The notes below the pieces were generated by a model. That model did no database searches and was not told where the DNA came from. It saw only the letters and a program-made list of their open reading frames with translations. Shown here piece by piece: positions 1 to 8,666 of a stretch of DNA of 64,000 bases. How positions within the stretch are numbered: position 1 is the stretch's first letter; each line of letters starts with the position of its first letter. Origin of the DNA: Pantoea sp. Ep11b (lineage in GTDB: Bacteria > Pseudomonadota > Gammaproteobacteria > Enterobacterales > Enterobacteriaceae); the NCBI RefSeq assembly GCF_040783975.1, contig NZ_CP160631.1, positions 62,001-126,000 of the forward strand, given 5' to 3'. Made by a program: the position numbers and the translations under genes.

Positions 1-773
1 GAGGTGTAAGCCCCGTTGTAAGAGTGCATCGCGGTGGTATGACTGGCCGTCACCCGCGCTCCGTTGCCATCGCGATGCGCCAGCGCCGCCACGGTTTCAA
101 CGAAGCGCGACTGCTCATCGTCGATCTCGTCGCAGTGAACATCGATCAGGCGATCGTAGCGGTTCGCCAGCGCAAAGGTCTTATGCAGCGATTCGACGCC
201 ATATTCGCGGGTAAATTCGAAGTGCGGGATCGCGCCGACCACATCCGCGCCCAGCCGCAGTGCCTCTTCCAGCAGCGCTTCGCCATTGGGATAGGAGAGA
301 ATCCCCTCCTGCGGAAAAGCGACGATCTGAATGGTGATCCAGGGGGCCATCTCTGTCTTCAGCTCCAGCATCGCTTTCAGGGCCGTCAGCGACGGGTCGG
401 AGACATCGACGTGGGTGCGGACAAACTGGATGCCGTTGGCGATCTGCCACTTCAGCGTCTGCAGCGCCCGCTGTTTCACATCTTCGTGGCTGAGCAGGGC
501 TTTGCGCTCGGCCCAGCGTTCGATCCCCTCAAACAGGGTGCCGGACTGATTCCAGGCAGGCTCACCCGCCGTCTGGGTCGTATCCAGATGAATATGCGGC
601 TCAACAAAGGGGGCGCAGGCCAGGCCGCCCTCTCCATCCAGCACCTGCTCTGTCGCCGGGAGCGGCTGCGGCTGGGCCGAAAGCCGGGTGATTTTGCCGT
701 CGGCGATGTCGATTTGCCACAACCCTTCCCGTCCGGGCAAGCGCACGTTATTGATTCTGCCGGGTGACTGCAT
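1..773 (-). CDS. codA: Cytosine deaminase, N-terminal part (cut by window edge)
   Basis: Reading the minus strand from the ATG at 771-773 gives an uninterrupted 257-codon frame running off the left edge. It matches E. coli CodA almost residue for residue by recall. CodA hydrolyses cytosine to uracil and ammonia in pyrimidine salvage. Visible amidohydrolase features are the metal-binding H60-x-H62 in EPHIHLD, the HCDE segment with H213 and catalytic E216, and H245 in ASHTTAMH. The final metal-ligand Asp and the C-terminal part (E. coli CodA is about 427 residues) lie outside. The gene diverges from nirB across about 220 bp and has no codB directly upstream, unlike the E. coli codBA operon. A codB-family permease occurs about 19 kb away at 19541. 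Family call is firm; the completeness of the gene cannot be judged. Confidence 0.93.
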   Translation of the reverse strand, partial: MQSPGRINNVRLPGREGLWQIDIADGKITRLSAQPQPLPATEQVLDGEGGLACAPFVEPHIHLDTTQTAGEPAWNQSGTLFEGIERWAERKALLSHEDVKQRALQTLKWQIANGIQFVRTHVDVSDPSLTALKAMLELKTEMAPWITIQIVAFPQEGILSYPNGEALLEEALRLGADVVGAIPHFEFTREYGVESLHKTFALANRYDRLIDVHCDEIDDEQSRFVETVAALAHRDGNGARVTASHTTAMHSYNGAYT

Positions 774-894
774 GGCTGATTCCTTATCCGATTAACCTGT
801 GTCGTTAAAACTAGCACGATTCATACCAGGAACAGCAATGCAGGTTATTCAGCAGGTTAGCCGCATCCGATAAAATCAATGAAAATCATATATA

Positions 895-910
895 TACCTC
901 TTAATAGGTA
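895..910 (+). promoter_or_regulatory. NarL/NarP 7-2-7 site upstream of nirB
   Basis: Two heptamers face each other with a 2-bp gap: TACCTCT, TA, ATAGGTA. Both fit the TACYYMT NarL/NarP heptamer. The centre (902.5) is 69.5 bp upstream of the start point predicted from the FNR site and -10 element (about 972), which is the spacing known for E. coli nirB. It implies nitrate/nitrite activation through NarL or NarP. Confidence 0.85.
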
Positions 911-923
911 TATGGCGTTGTGG

Positions 924-937
924 TTGATGCATATCAA
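924..937 (+). promoter_or_regulatory. FNR box of the nirB promoter
   Basis: TTGATGCATATCAA is a perfect match to the FNR consensus TTGAT-N4-ATCAA. Its centre (930.5) is 41.5 bp upstream of the predicted start point, the class II activator position. It implies anaerobic induction of nirBD, as in E. coli. Confidence 0.92.
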
Positions 938-958
938 TAAGCGTCAGAAACGGCGCGC

Positions 959-964
959 TATTGT
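959..964 (+). promoter_or_regulatory. -10 element of the nirB promoter
   Basis: TATTGT lies 22 bp after the FNR box and sets the start point near 972. There is no -35 element worth the name, as expected for an FNR-dependent class II promoter. Confidence 0.65.
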
Positions 965-994
965 AGCCGCAGATATCGCAAATTTGAGGCAAAA

Positions 995-3535
995 ATGAGC
1001 AAGCACAATGTCGTCGTTATCGGTAACGGCATGGTCGGCCACCGCTTCATCGAAGAGTTACTGGAGAAAGCGGAACCCGACCAGTTTTCGCTGACCGTCT
1101 TTTGTGAAGAACCCCGCGTCGCCTACGATCGTGTCCATCTGTCCGCTTACTTCTCCCATCATACTGCTGAAGAACTGTCGCTGGTCCGGGAAGGCTATTA
1201 CGACAAACATCAGGTCACCCTGCTGCTGGGCGAGCGTGCCATCACCATTAACCGTGATGGGAAGCTCATCCACTCCAGCACCGGACGCGCGGTGCACTAC
1301 GACACGCTGATTTTTGCGACCGGCTCCTATCCGTGGATCCCACCCATTACCGGGGCAGAAGGCAGCGACTGCTTTGTCTATCGCACCATCGAAGATCTCA
1401 ACGCCATTGAAGCCTGCTCACGTCGCTGCAAACGCGGTGCAGTGATTGGCGGTGGGCTGCTGGGGCTGGAAGCGGCGGGCGCGCTGAAAAATCTGGGCAT
1501 CGAAACCCACGTTATCGAGTTCGCGCCGGTACTGATGGCGGAGCAGCTGGATCAGCAGGGCGGAGAACTGCTGCGTCACAAGATTGAACAGATGGGCGTG
1601 CGGGTACATACCAGTAAAAATACCCGGCAGATTGTGCATCACAAGCACGGCGGCAAAACGCTGGAATTTGCCGATGGCAGTGCGCTGGAGGTCGATTTTA
1701 TCGTCTTTTCCACCGGCATTCGTCCGCAGGACAAACTGGCAAAACAGTGTGGGCTGACCCTGGGGCCGCGCGGCGGCATCGCCATTGATGACCAGTGCCG
1801 CACCAGCGATCCCTCTATCTATGCGATTGGTGAGTGCGCCGCCTGGCAGAATCGCGTCTATGGCCTGGTGGCCCCGGGCTACAAAATGGCGCAGGTCGCC
1901 AGCGACCACCTGCTGGGCCGCGATAATGCCTTTACCGGCGCGGACATGAGCGCCAGGCTGAAACTGCTGGGTGTGGATGTGGGCGGCATTGGCGATGCCC
2001 GCGGCACCACGCCCGGCGCACGCAGCGTGGTCTGGCTGGATGAAGGCAAATCAATCTACAAACGTCTGGTGATCAGCAACGACCAGAAAACCCTGCTGGG
2101 TGCCGTGCTGGTGGGCGACACCCGCGACTATGGCAACCTGCTGCAACTGGTGCTGAATGCGATTCCTCTGCCGGCCAATCCGGAGGCGCTGATCCTGCCT
2201 GAAGGCAGCGGGGACAAACCGGCGAATGGCGTCGATTCCCTGCCGGATAGCGCGCAGATCTGCTCCTGCTTCGACGTCAGCAAAGGCGATATCGTGAAGG
2301 CGGTTCAGGGCGGCTGTCATACCGTGGCGGCCCTGAAAAGCGCGACCCGCGCGGGCACCGGCTGCGGCGGCTGTATTCCGCTGATTACCCAGGTGCTGAA
2401 CAGCGAACTCAGCCGTCAGGGGATTGAGGTCACTAACCATCTCTGCGCCCATTTCGCCTGGTCACGTCAGGAGCTTTATCACCTGATTCAGGTGGAGGGG
2501 ATCAAAACCTTTGATGAGCTGCTGGCGCGCTACGGTCAGGGCTACGGCTGTGAAATCTGCAAGCCAGCGGTGGGTTCACTGCTCGCCTCCTGCTGGAATG
2601 AGTATGTGCTGGCGCCTCAGCATACGCCGTTACAGGACAGCAACGACCTCTATCTGGGCAATATCCAGAAAGATGGCACCTATTCGGTGATCCCGCGTTC
2701 ACCCGGCGGTGAGATTACGCCGCAGGGCCTCAAGGCGATCGGTGAGGTCGCCGAACGTTATCGCCTCTATACCAAGATCACCGGCTCCCAGCGTATTGGT
2801 CTGTTTGGCGCGCAGAAAGATGACCTGCCTGCGATCTGGTCCCAGCTGATCGACGCCGGATTTGAAACCGGCCAGGCCTACGCCAAGGCGCTGCGTATGG
2901 CGAAAACCTGCGTCGGCAGCGCCTGGTGCCGCTATGGCGTGGGCGACAGCCTCGGCCTTGGCGTGATGCTGGAGAACCGCTACAAAGGGATCCGGACGCC
3001 GCACAAGATGAAGTTTGGCGTTTCCGGCTGCACCCGCGAATGCGCGGAAGCACAGGGCAAAGATGTCGGCGTAATCGCCACGGAAAAAGGCTGGAACCTC
3101 TACGTCTGCGGCAACGGCGGCATGAAGCCCCGCCACGGCGATCTGCTGGCGGCCGATCTGGATCAGCAGTCGCTCATCACCTTTCTTGACCGCTTCATGA
3201 TGTTCTACATCCGCACCGCCGACCGTCTGCAGCGTACCTCGCTGTGGCTGGAGAGTCTGGAAGGCGGCATCGATTATCTGCGCGACGTGATCGTGAATGA
3301 CAGGCTCGGCCTCAACAGCCAGATGGAAGAGCAGCTGGCCGCGCTGCGCGCTACGGCGCATTGTGAATGGAAAACCACGCTGGAGGATAAAGCGCATCTG
3401 ACGCGCTTCGCCCACTTTATCAACTCATCACAGCGCGATCCTGATGTGCAGTGGGTTGCCGAGCGCGATCAGCATCGCCCGGCACGCGTTGATGAACGTA
3501 TCGCTGTGACCCTGATTGAGGAGACTGAACGATGA
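995..3535 (+). CDS. nirB: NADH-dependent nitrite reductase, large subunit
   Basis: 846 residues, against 847 in E. coli. Cytoplasmic NirB reduces nitrite to ammonium with NADH. The N-terminal half is a pyridine nucleotide-disulfide oxidoreductase domain, with FAD-binding VVIGNGMVGHRF at the start and a second nucleotide-binding GGGLLGLEAAGAL near residue 150. A BFD-like [2Fe-2S] domain follows with C423, C425, C457 and C460. The C-terminal siroheme/[4Fe-4S] domain has C639, C645, C679 and C683 in the CVGSAWC and GCTREC motifs. The start is supported by GAGGC seven bases upstream and by alignment with E. coli. It overlaps nirD by 4 bp, indicating translational coupling. Regulation is by FNR and NarL/NarP (sites at 895-937). 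Confidence 0.98.
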   Translation: MSKHNVVVIGNGMVGHRFIEELLEKAEPDQFSLTVFCEEPRVAYDRVHLSAYFSHHTAEELSLVREGYYDKHQVTLLLGERAITINRDGKLIHSSTGRAVHYDTLIFATGSYPWIPPITGAEGSDCFVYRTIEDLNAIEACSRRCKRGAVIGGGLLGLEAAGALKNLGIETHVIEFAPVLMAEQLDQQGGELLRHKIEQMGVRVHTSKNTRQIVHHKHGGKTLEFADGSALEVDFIVFSTGIRPQDKLAKQCGLTLGPRGGIAIDDQCRTSDPSIYAIGECAAWQNRVYGLVAPGYKMAQVASDHLLGRDNAFTGADMSARLKLLGVDVGGIGDARGTTPGARSVVWLDEGKSIYKRLVISNDQKTLLGAVLVGDTRDYGNLLQLVLNAIPLPANPEALILPEGSGDKPANGVDSLPDSAQICSCFDVSKGDIVKAVQGGCHTVAALKSATRAGTGCGGCIPLITQVLNSELSRQGIEVTNHLCAHFAWSRQELYHLIQVEGIKTFDELLARYGQGYGCEICKPAVGSLLASCWNEYVLAPQHTPLQDSNDLYLGNIQKDGTYSVIPRSPGGEITPQGLKAIGEVAERYRLYTKITGSQRIGLFGAQKDDLPAIWSQLIDAGFETGQAYAKALRMAKTCVGSAWCRYGVGDSLGLGVMLENRYKGIRTPHKMKFGVSGCTRECAEAQGKDVGVIATEKGWNLYVCGNGGMKPRHGDLLAADLDQQSLITFLDRFMMFYIRTADRLQRTSLWLESLEGGIDYLRDVIVNDRLGLNSQMEEQLAALRATAHCEWKTTLEDKAHLTRFAHFINSSQRDPDVQWVAERDQHRPARVDERIAVTLIEETER

Positions 3536-3858
3536 GCCAGTGGAATCCGGTTTGCCCGCTGACGCAGATCCTGCCCGCCACCGGCGTCTGTGCGCTGATA
3601 GCAGGCCAGCAGGTTGCGATCTTCCGTCCCCGCGACGATGAACAGCTCTATGCCCTCAGCAATATTGACCCCTTTGCTCATGCCAGCGTACTGTCACGCG
3701 GCATTATTGCCGAACACGAGGGCACGCTCTGGGTCGCCAGCCCGCTGAAGAAGCAGCGGTTTCGCCTCAGCGATGGCTACTGCATGGAGGATGAGACCCG
3801 CTCCGTCGCGGTCTGGCCGGTGCGGGTCAACGCCGGACAGGTTGAAGTCTGCCTGTAA
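3532..3858 (+). CDS. nirD: NADH-dependent nitrite reductase, small subunit
   Basis: 108 residues, the same length as E. coli NirD. The protein has a Rieske-like fold in the family but lacks the Cys/His pairs that would bind a Rieske cluster, as is normal for NirD. It partners NirB in the soluble nitrite reductase. The start overlaps the nirB stop in an ATGA arrangement. In E. coli the next gene is the nitrite channel nirC; here a terminator hairpin and then cysG follow, so nirC is absent from this operon. Confidence 0.96.
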   Translation: MSQWNPVCPLTQILPATGVCALIAGQQVAIFRPRDDEQLYALSNIDPFAHASVLSRGIIAEHEGTLWVASPLKKQRFRLSDGYCMEDETRSVAVWPVRVNAGQVEVCL

Positions 3859-3869
3859 CGCCCGTCAAC

Positions 3870-3891
3870 AGCCCGCCTGCGCGGGCTTTTT
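3870..3891 (+). terminator. Terminator between nirD and cysG
   Basis: A 7-bp GC-rich stem (AGCCCGC/GCGGGCT, loop CTGC) is followed by TTTTAT. It ends only 15 bp before the cysG start, so cysG expression needs read-through or a promoter inside the nir genes. Confidence 0.8.
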
Positions 3892-3905
3892 ATTAAGGAC
3901 GCCTG

Positions 3906-5270
3906 ATGGACTACTTTCCCCTGTTCTGCCGTCTGCAGGGCAGACGCTGCCTGCTGGTAGGCGCAGGTGATGTGGCGGAGCGAAAAGCCCGCCTGCTGCT
4001 GGCGGCCGGGGCCGATCTCTGGGTCGGCGCGACTGATTTCTCCCCCGTGTTCCGGCACTGGGCACAGCAGCAGGCTGTGACGCTGCTGCATGGCCCTTTT
4101 GAGCCGCACTGGCTGAAGGACTGCTGGCTGGTCGTGGCGGCCACCAGCGACAACGCCGTGAATCAGCAGGTCGCTGACGCGGCGGAAAAGCAGCAGATCT
4201 TCTGCAATCTGGTGGATGCCCCGCAGCAGGCCAGCGCCATTATGCCTTCCGTCATCGACCGTTCACCGCTGATGGTCGCCGTCTCTTCCGGCGGACGTGC
4301 GCCGGTGCTGGCGCGTCTGCTGCGGGAGAAGCTGGAGGCGATGCTGCCGCAGCATCTCGGCAAGCTGGCGCAGCGGGCAGGTACTCTACGCGACCGGGTG
4401 AAAACGCAGTTCGCCTCTCTCAATGGCCGCCGCCATTTCTGGGAGCGCTTTTTCAACAGCGAACGACTGGCGCAGACGCTGGCAAACGGTGATGAGGATC
4501 GCGCCGCGCAGATCACGGAGACGCTCCTGAGTGCCGATCCTGCCGTGCGGGGAGAAGTGGCGCTGGTGGGTGCTGGTCCTGGCGATGCCGGACTGCTGAC
4601 CCTGAAAGGCCTGCAGCTGATCCAGCAGGCGGATGTCATCGTCTATGACCGGCTGGTTTCTGATGCGATTCTGAATCTGGTGCGTCGCGATGCCGAACGC
4701 ATTTTTGTCGGTAAACGGGCCGGATACCACTGCGTGCCGCAGGAGGAAATCAATCAGTTACTCTGCGAGCAGGCGCAGCGCGGTAAACGGGTGGTGCGGC
4801 TGAAAGGGGGCGATCCCTTTATCTTCGGACGCGGCGGCGAAGAGCTGGAGGCGCTGGCGCAGCGGCAGATCCCGTTCAGCGTGGTGCCCGGCATCACCGC
4901 CGCTTCGGGCTGTGCCGCCTACAGCGGTATTCCCCTGACCCACCGAGATCATGCGCAGAGCGTGAGGCTGATTACCGGGCATCTGCAGAAAACGGGCTCG
5001 CTCGAATGGCAGACGCTGGCGGCGGAACAGCAGACGCTGGTGTTTTATATGGGCCTGACCCAGGCCGCAGAGATACAGCAGCAGCTGATCACGCACGGTA
5101 TGCGCCGCGATATGCCGGTGGCGCTGGTAGAAAACGGCACCTCGCCCCGTCAGCGTGTGGTCAGTGGAACACTCGGCGAGCTGGAAGCACTGGCGGCTCA
5201 GGTCGCCAGCCCCAGCCTGATGATTATCGGCAGCGTGGTCGCGCTGCGTGACACGCTGCGCTGGTTCTGA
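3906..5270 (+). CDS. cysG: Siroheme synthase (trifunctional)
   Basis: 454 residues, against 457 in E. coli. One polypeptide makes siroheme from uroporphyrinogen III. The N-terminal part (about 1-215) is the NAD-dependent precorrin-2 dehydrogenase/ferrochelatase, with a Rossmann [14 protein letters not shown] and the conserved D104 and S128 (phosphorylated in Salmonella CysG). The C-terminal part (about 216-454) is the SAM-dependent uroporphyrinogen-III methyltransferase, with [31 protein letters not shown] and [10 protein letters not shown]. Siroheme is the cofactor of NirB just upstream and of sulfite reductase, which explains the linkage. The start follows AAGGACGCCTG; the alignment begins at this Met. 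Confidence 0.98.
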   Translation: MDYFPLFCRLQGRRCLLVGAGDVAERKARLLLAAGADLWVGATDFSPVFRHWAQQQAVTLLHGPFEPHWLKDCWLVVAATSDNAVNQQVADAAEKQQIFCNLVDAPQQASAIMPSVIDRSPLMVAVSSGGRAPVLARLLREKLEAMLPQHLGKLAQRAGTLRDRVKTQFASLNGRRHFWERFFNSERLAQTLANGDEDRAAQITETLLSADPAVRGEVALVGAGPGDAGLLTLKGLQLIQQADVIVYDRLVSDAILNLVRRDAERIFVGKRAGYHCVPQEEINQLLCEQAQRGKRVVRLKGGDPFIFGRGGEELEALAQRQIPFSVVPGITAASGCAAYSGIPLTHRDHAQSVRLITGHLQKTGSLEWQTLAAEQQTLVFYMGLTQAAEIQQQLITHGMRRDMPVALVENGTSPRQRVVSGTLGELEALAAQVASPSLMIIGSVVALRDTLRWF

Positions 5271-5275
5271 GCCTG

Positions 5276-5307
5276 TAAATAAAAACGGCGGGCACCATGC
5301 CCGCCGT
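5276..5307 (-). terminator. Terminator of the dam-rpe-gph-trpS transcript, probably bidirectional
   Basis: A 9-bp perfect stem ACGGCGGGC/GCCCGCCGT with a 5-base loop lies between the convergent cysG and trpS genes. Read on the minus strand it ends in a T tract (TTTTTATTTA). On the plus strand it is followed by TCTGTCTG, a weaker tail. Confidence 0.85.
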
Positions 5308-5327
5308 TCTGTCTGTCGCTTTCGCCG

Positions 5328-6329
5328 TTACGGCATCGCGACAAAGCCCACCGCTTCATACACCTTCTTCAGCGTTTCCTGCGCCTGGGCGCGGGCTTTG
5401 GCCGCGCCATCACGCATCACCTGCTCCAGCAGCGCTTCATCGTTGCGGAAACGGTGATAACGTTCCTGCAGCTCAGAGAGCATACCGGAGACGGCATCCG
5501 CCACTGCGCCCTTCAGGTGGCCATACATCCTGCCTTCGAACTCCTGCTCCAGCTCGGCGATGGTTTTGCCGGTCACGCCTGACAGAATGTCCAGCAGGTT
5601 AGAGACGCCCGCTTTCTCTTTGATGTCGTAACGCACGACAGGCGGCTCTTCAGAGTCGGTCACGGCACGTTTAATCTTCTTCACCACCGCTTTAGGATCT
5701 TCCAGCAGGCCGATAACGTTGTTGCGGTTATCGTCAGACTTGGACATTTTCTTCGTCGGCTCCAGCAGCGACATTACGCGCGCGCCGGACTTCGGAATAA
5801 ACGGCTCCGGCACCTTGAAGATCTCGCCATAAAGCGCGTTGAAGCGATGCGCGATATCGCGGCTCAGCTCCAGATGCTGTTTCTGATCTTCACCGACCGG
5901 CACCTGATGGGTCTGATAGAGCAGGATGTCAGCCGCCATCAGCACCGGATAGTCGAACAGACCAGCGTTAATGTTCTCTTCGTAACGCGCGGATTTATCC
6001 TTGAACTGAGTCATGCGGCTCAGCTCACCGAAGTAGGCGTAGCAGTTCAGGATCCAGCTCAGCTGCGTGTGCTCCGGCACATGTGACTGCACGAAGATGG
6101 TGCTTTTTTCGGGGTCGATACCACAGGCCAGATAGAGCGCCAGCGTATCCAGCGTCGCCTTACGCAGTGCAGCAGGATCCTGACGCACAGTGATCGCATG
6201 CAGATCCACGATGCAGTAGATGCAGTGGAAATCATCCTGCATCTGCACCCACTGACGCAGTGCTCCCATGTAGTTGCCGATGGTCAGTTCGCCGGACGGC
6301 TGTGCGCCGCTGAAAACGATGGGTTTCAT
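5328..6329 (-). CDS. trpS: Tryptophan--tRNA ligase
   Basis: 333 residues, against 334 in E. coli. It charges tRNA-Trp with tryptophan. This is a class I synthetase with the HIGH-like TIGN at residues 16-19 and KMSKS at 194-198. The Met at 6329 aligns with E. coli TrpS. It is the last gene of the dam-rpe-gph-trpS series, 16 bp after gph, and ends at a shared terminator. Confidence 0.98.
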   Translation of the reverse strand: MKPIVFSGAQPSGELTIGNYMGALRQWVQMQDDFHCIYCIVDLHAITVRQDPAALRKATLDTLALYLACGIDPEKSTIFVQSHVPEHTQLSWILNCYAYFGELSRMTQFKDKSARYEENINAGLFDYPVLMAADILLYQTHQVPVGEDQKQHLELSRDIAHRFNALYGEIFKVPEPFIPKSGARVMSLLEPTKKMSKSDDNRNNVIGLLEDPKAVVKKIKRAVTDSEEPPVVRYDIKEKAGVSNLLDILSGVTGKTIAELEQEFEGRMYGHLKGAVADAVSGMLSELQERYHRFRNDEALLEQVMRDGAAKARAQAQETLKKVYEAVGFVAMP

Positions 6330-6345
6330 ACTTATGTCCTGATAT

Positions 6346-7023
6346 TTACAGCCCCAGAGCGGGCAATAGTTCGTCGAAAGAGTCGAGGGTTAAATCGGGC
6401 TGGCTGGTGGCAATCGGCTCGCCATAGTTGTAGCCAAAGGTCAGGCCGACATGCGGAACGCCCGCCGCCTGCGCGGCCTGGATATCATTGCGGGAATCAC
6501 CGATAAACAGCAACTCCTTCTGCAGCAGACCAAAGGTGCCCAGCACCTTAAAGATCGCCGCCGGATGCGGTTTTTTAACCGGCACATCGTCGCCACCGAT
6601 AATCAGTGAAAACGCATCCTCAATACCCAGCGACGCGAGCAGCGGTGCCACAAACGGCGTCGGCTTGTTGGTGACAATCGCCATCGGCAGCCCGGCGGCT
6701 TTGAAGGCGGCCAGCGTCTCCTTCACCTGCGGGAACAGCGTACTGCCCGCCTCGACGGTGTCGGCATAATGACGGTCAAACAGCGCCCGGGCATCACGCT
6801 GCTCTTCTGGCTGCGGCTCGCGGCCCAGCGCGAAGGTCAGCGCGCGGGCCATCATGATATCGGCACCGTTACCAATCCAGGTTGACACACGCGCCAGACC
6901 CGCCTGCGGCAGACGAAGGTCGTTCAGCGTGCGATCGATTGCATCGGCCAGGCCTGGCGCGCTATCGACCAGCGTGCCGTCCAGATCGAACGCCAGCGCA
7001 CGGATATCAGTGAAATGAGCCAT
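6346..7023 (-). CDS. gph: Phosphoglycolate phosphatase
   Basis: 225 residues. HAD-superfamily hydrolase with the nucleophile motif DLDGT at 13-17, TNKP (motif II) and [10 protein letters not shown] (motif IV). It dephosphorylates 2-phosphoglycolate, for example that released during repair of oxidised DNA ends. It is about 27 residues shorter than E. coli Gph (252): the E. coli insertion in the cap domain is missing and the C-terminus ends at LLPALGL. The start overlaps the end of rpe by 17 bp, which supports co-translation. The assignment rests on strong similarity and on the rpe-gph-trpS order. Confidence 0.95.
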   Translation of the reverse strand: MAHFTDIRALAFDLDGTLVDSAPGLADAIDRTLNDLRLPQAGLARVSTWIGNGADIMMARALTFALGREPQPEEQRDARALFDRHYADTVEAGSTLFPQVKETLAAFKAAGLPMAIVTNKPTPFVAPLLASLGIEDAFSLIIGGDDVPVKKPHPAAIFKVLGTFGLLQKELLFIGDSRNDIQAAQAAGVPHVGLTFGYNYGEPIATSQPDLTLDSFDELLPALGL

Positions 7024-7690
7024 TGGTCTTCTCCAGTTCGTTGCGCATATCGTCGATCACTTTCTTGTAATCGGGATGACCAAAGATGGCCGAGCCGGCC
7101 ACAAACATATCCGCCCCGGCGGCCGCGATCTGGCCGATGTTGTCGATCTTGACGCCGCCATCCACTTCCAGACGAATGTCGTAGCCGCTCTGATCGATAC
7201 GTCTGCGCGCTTCGCGCAGCTTATCCAGCGTGCCGGGAATAAAGGACTGACCGCCAAAACCGGGGTTGACGGACATCAGCAGAATGATATCCAGCTTGTC
7301 CATCACGTAATCGAGGTAGCTCAGCGGCGTCGCCGGATTAAAGACCAGGCCCGCTTTGCAGCCATGCTCTTTAATCAGTTGCAGGGTACGATCGACATGT
7401 TCGCTGGCTTCGGGATGAAAAGTGATATAGGTGGCGCCCGCTCTGGCGAACTCGGGGATAAGCGCATCCACCGGTTTCACCATCAGATGCACATCGATGG
7501 GGGCGGTGATGCCATAGTCGCGCAGGGCTTTCAGCACCATCGGACCCATGGTCAGGTTAGGGACGTAGTGGTTGTCCATCACGTCGAAGTGAACCACGTC
7601 ACCTCCGGCCGCCAGCACTTTGGCCGTATCTTCGCCCAGGCGAGCAAAGTCTGCCGAAAGGATTGAAGGGGCCAGCAAATATTGTTTCAT
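7007..7690 (-). CDS. rpe: Ribulose-phosphate 3-epimerase
   Basis: 227 residues. It interconverts ribulose 5-phosphate and xylulose 5-phosphate in the pentose phosphate pathway. A TIM-barrel with the family signatures [16 protein letters not shown] (metal and catalytic Asp), [16 protein letters not shown] and LEVDGGV (second catalytic Asp). Both length and start agree with E. coli Rpe. The 3' end overlaps gph by 17 bp; a hairpin lies in the short gap from dam. Confidence 0.98.
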   Translation of the reverse strand: MKQYLLAPSILSADFARLGEDTAKVLAAGGDVVHFDVMDNHYVPNLTMGPMVLKALRDYGITAPIDVHLMVKPVDALIPEFARAGATYITFHPEASEHVDRTLQLIKEHGCKAGLVFNPATPLSYLDYVMDKLDIILLMSVNPGFGGQSFIPGTLDKLREARRRIDQSGYDIRLEVDGGVKIDNIGQIAAAGADMFVAGSAIFGHPDYKKVIDDMRNELEKTNGSFH

Positions 7691-7710
7691 CCGATTCTCC
7701 CACTGTTGTG

Positions 7711-7730
7711 CGCCAGCCCTGCGGCTGGCG
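7711..7730 (-). other. Intercistronic hairpin between dam and rpe
   Basis: A perfect 8-bp stem CGCCAGCC/GGCTGGCG with loop CTGC lies in the 67-bp gap between dam and rpe, with no T tract after it on the minus strand. It is more likely an mRNA processing or stability element, or a weak attenuator, than a true terminator. The same stem sequence recurs in the glpR terminator at 43026. Confidence 0.55.
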
Positions 7731-7757
7731 TAATGCGTTGGTCGCGGACGAAACAGA

Positions 7758-8573
7758 CTAGCGATAAAGTGCCAGCAGTTCGTCGACCTTGGTGCGACCG
7801 GTTATGCTCCGGCTGATAGAACGCCGGGCTTTGACCACATGTAACACTGCACCCTGATACCACAAACGCGTCAGTGCAGTGTCGTGGTTGGAAATCAGTA
7901 CCGGAATCCGGTGCTCCGATGAAGAGATCTCTGCGGCCAGCGCCGCCAGATTCTCCTGCTCACGCAGGCTGAAGCTGTTGGTGTGGTAAGCCGTAAAATT
8001 GGCCGTTGCCGACAGCGGCGCATAAGGCGGGTCGCAATAAACCACCGATCCTTTACCGGCACTCTTCAGGGTAACATCGTACGATTCACAGACAAACGTC
8101 GCTTTCTGTGCACGCTCAGCAAACCATAACAGTTCTGCTTCGGGAAAGTAGGGTTTGCGATAGCGGCCGAACGGGACGTTGAATTCACCCCGCAGGTTAT
8201 AGCGGCACAGACCGTTGTAACAGTGACGGTTCAGATAGAGGAACAGCAGCGCACGCTGATAGGCGTCCGTGCTGGTATTAAATTCAGTGCGGTGCTGGTA
8301 ATAACAGATTTCGTTGTTATTTTCTGGCGTGAAGAGCCGCTGCGCATCGCGGATAAAGTCCGACGTGCGCGTTTTAACAATGTTGTAGAGATTGATCAGG
8401 TCACTGTTAATATCGGCAAGATGATAGCGATCAAATTCAGTGTTCAGAAACACCGAACCTGCACCAACAAATGGCTCGACCAGACAGTCGCCCTGCGGCA
8501 GATGGCGATGGATCTCTTCTACTAAGGGAAATTTTCCCCCTGCCCATTTCAGGAAAGCGCGATTTTTTTTCAT
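7758..8573 (-). CDS. dam: DNA adenine methyltransferase (GATC)
   Basis: 271 residues from the Met at 8573; E. coli Dam is 278. It methylates adenine in GATC, guiding mismatch repair and replication timing. It has the alpha-class arrangement: the AdoMet motif FVGAGSVF at 35-42 comes before the catalytic DPPY at 181-184, with WAGGK near the N-terminus. The frame stays open 30 codons upstream, but alignment with Dam begins at [14 protein letters not shown], so the internal Met was chosen. It lies in the same order as in E. coli, between damX and rpe. Confidence 0.97.
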   Translation of the reverse strand: MKKNRAFLKWAGGKFPLVEEIHRHLPQGDCLVEPFVGAGSVFLNTEFDRYHLADINSDLINLYNIVKTRTSDFIRDAQRLFTPENNNEICYYQHRTEFNTSTDAYQRALLFLYLNRHCYNGLCRYNLRGEFNVPFGRYRKPYFPEAELLWFAERAQKATFVCESYDVTLKSAGKGSVVYCDPPYAPLSATANFTAYHTNSFSLREQENLAALAAEISSSEHRIPVLISNHDTALTRLWYQGAVLHVVKARRSISRSITGRTKVDELLALYR

Positions 8574-8666
8574 GCTGTCGTGGTTATTACATCTTATTGT
8601 GAGGCTGTGGCTGAACCGACAGCAGATCTGCGCTTTAAACGGGGCCAGCGAGTGGCCCCACATCCG

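Noticed and set aside
24..767. A 247-codon plus-strand open frame opposite codA
   Set aside because: It lies entirely antisense to codA, whose translation matches a known enzyme; no similarity or ribosome-binding site.
2699..3415. Minus-strand open frame of 238 codons in nirB
   Set aside because: Antisense to the siroheme domain of nirB; a by-product of high-GC codon use.
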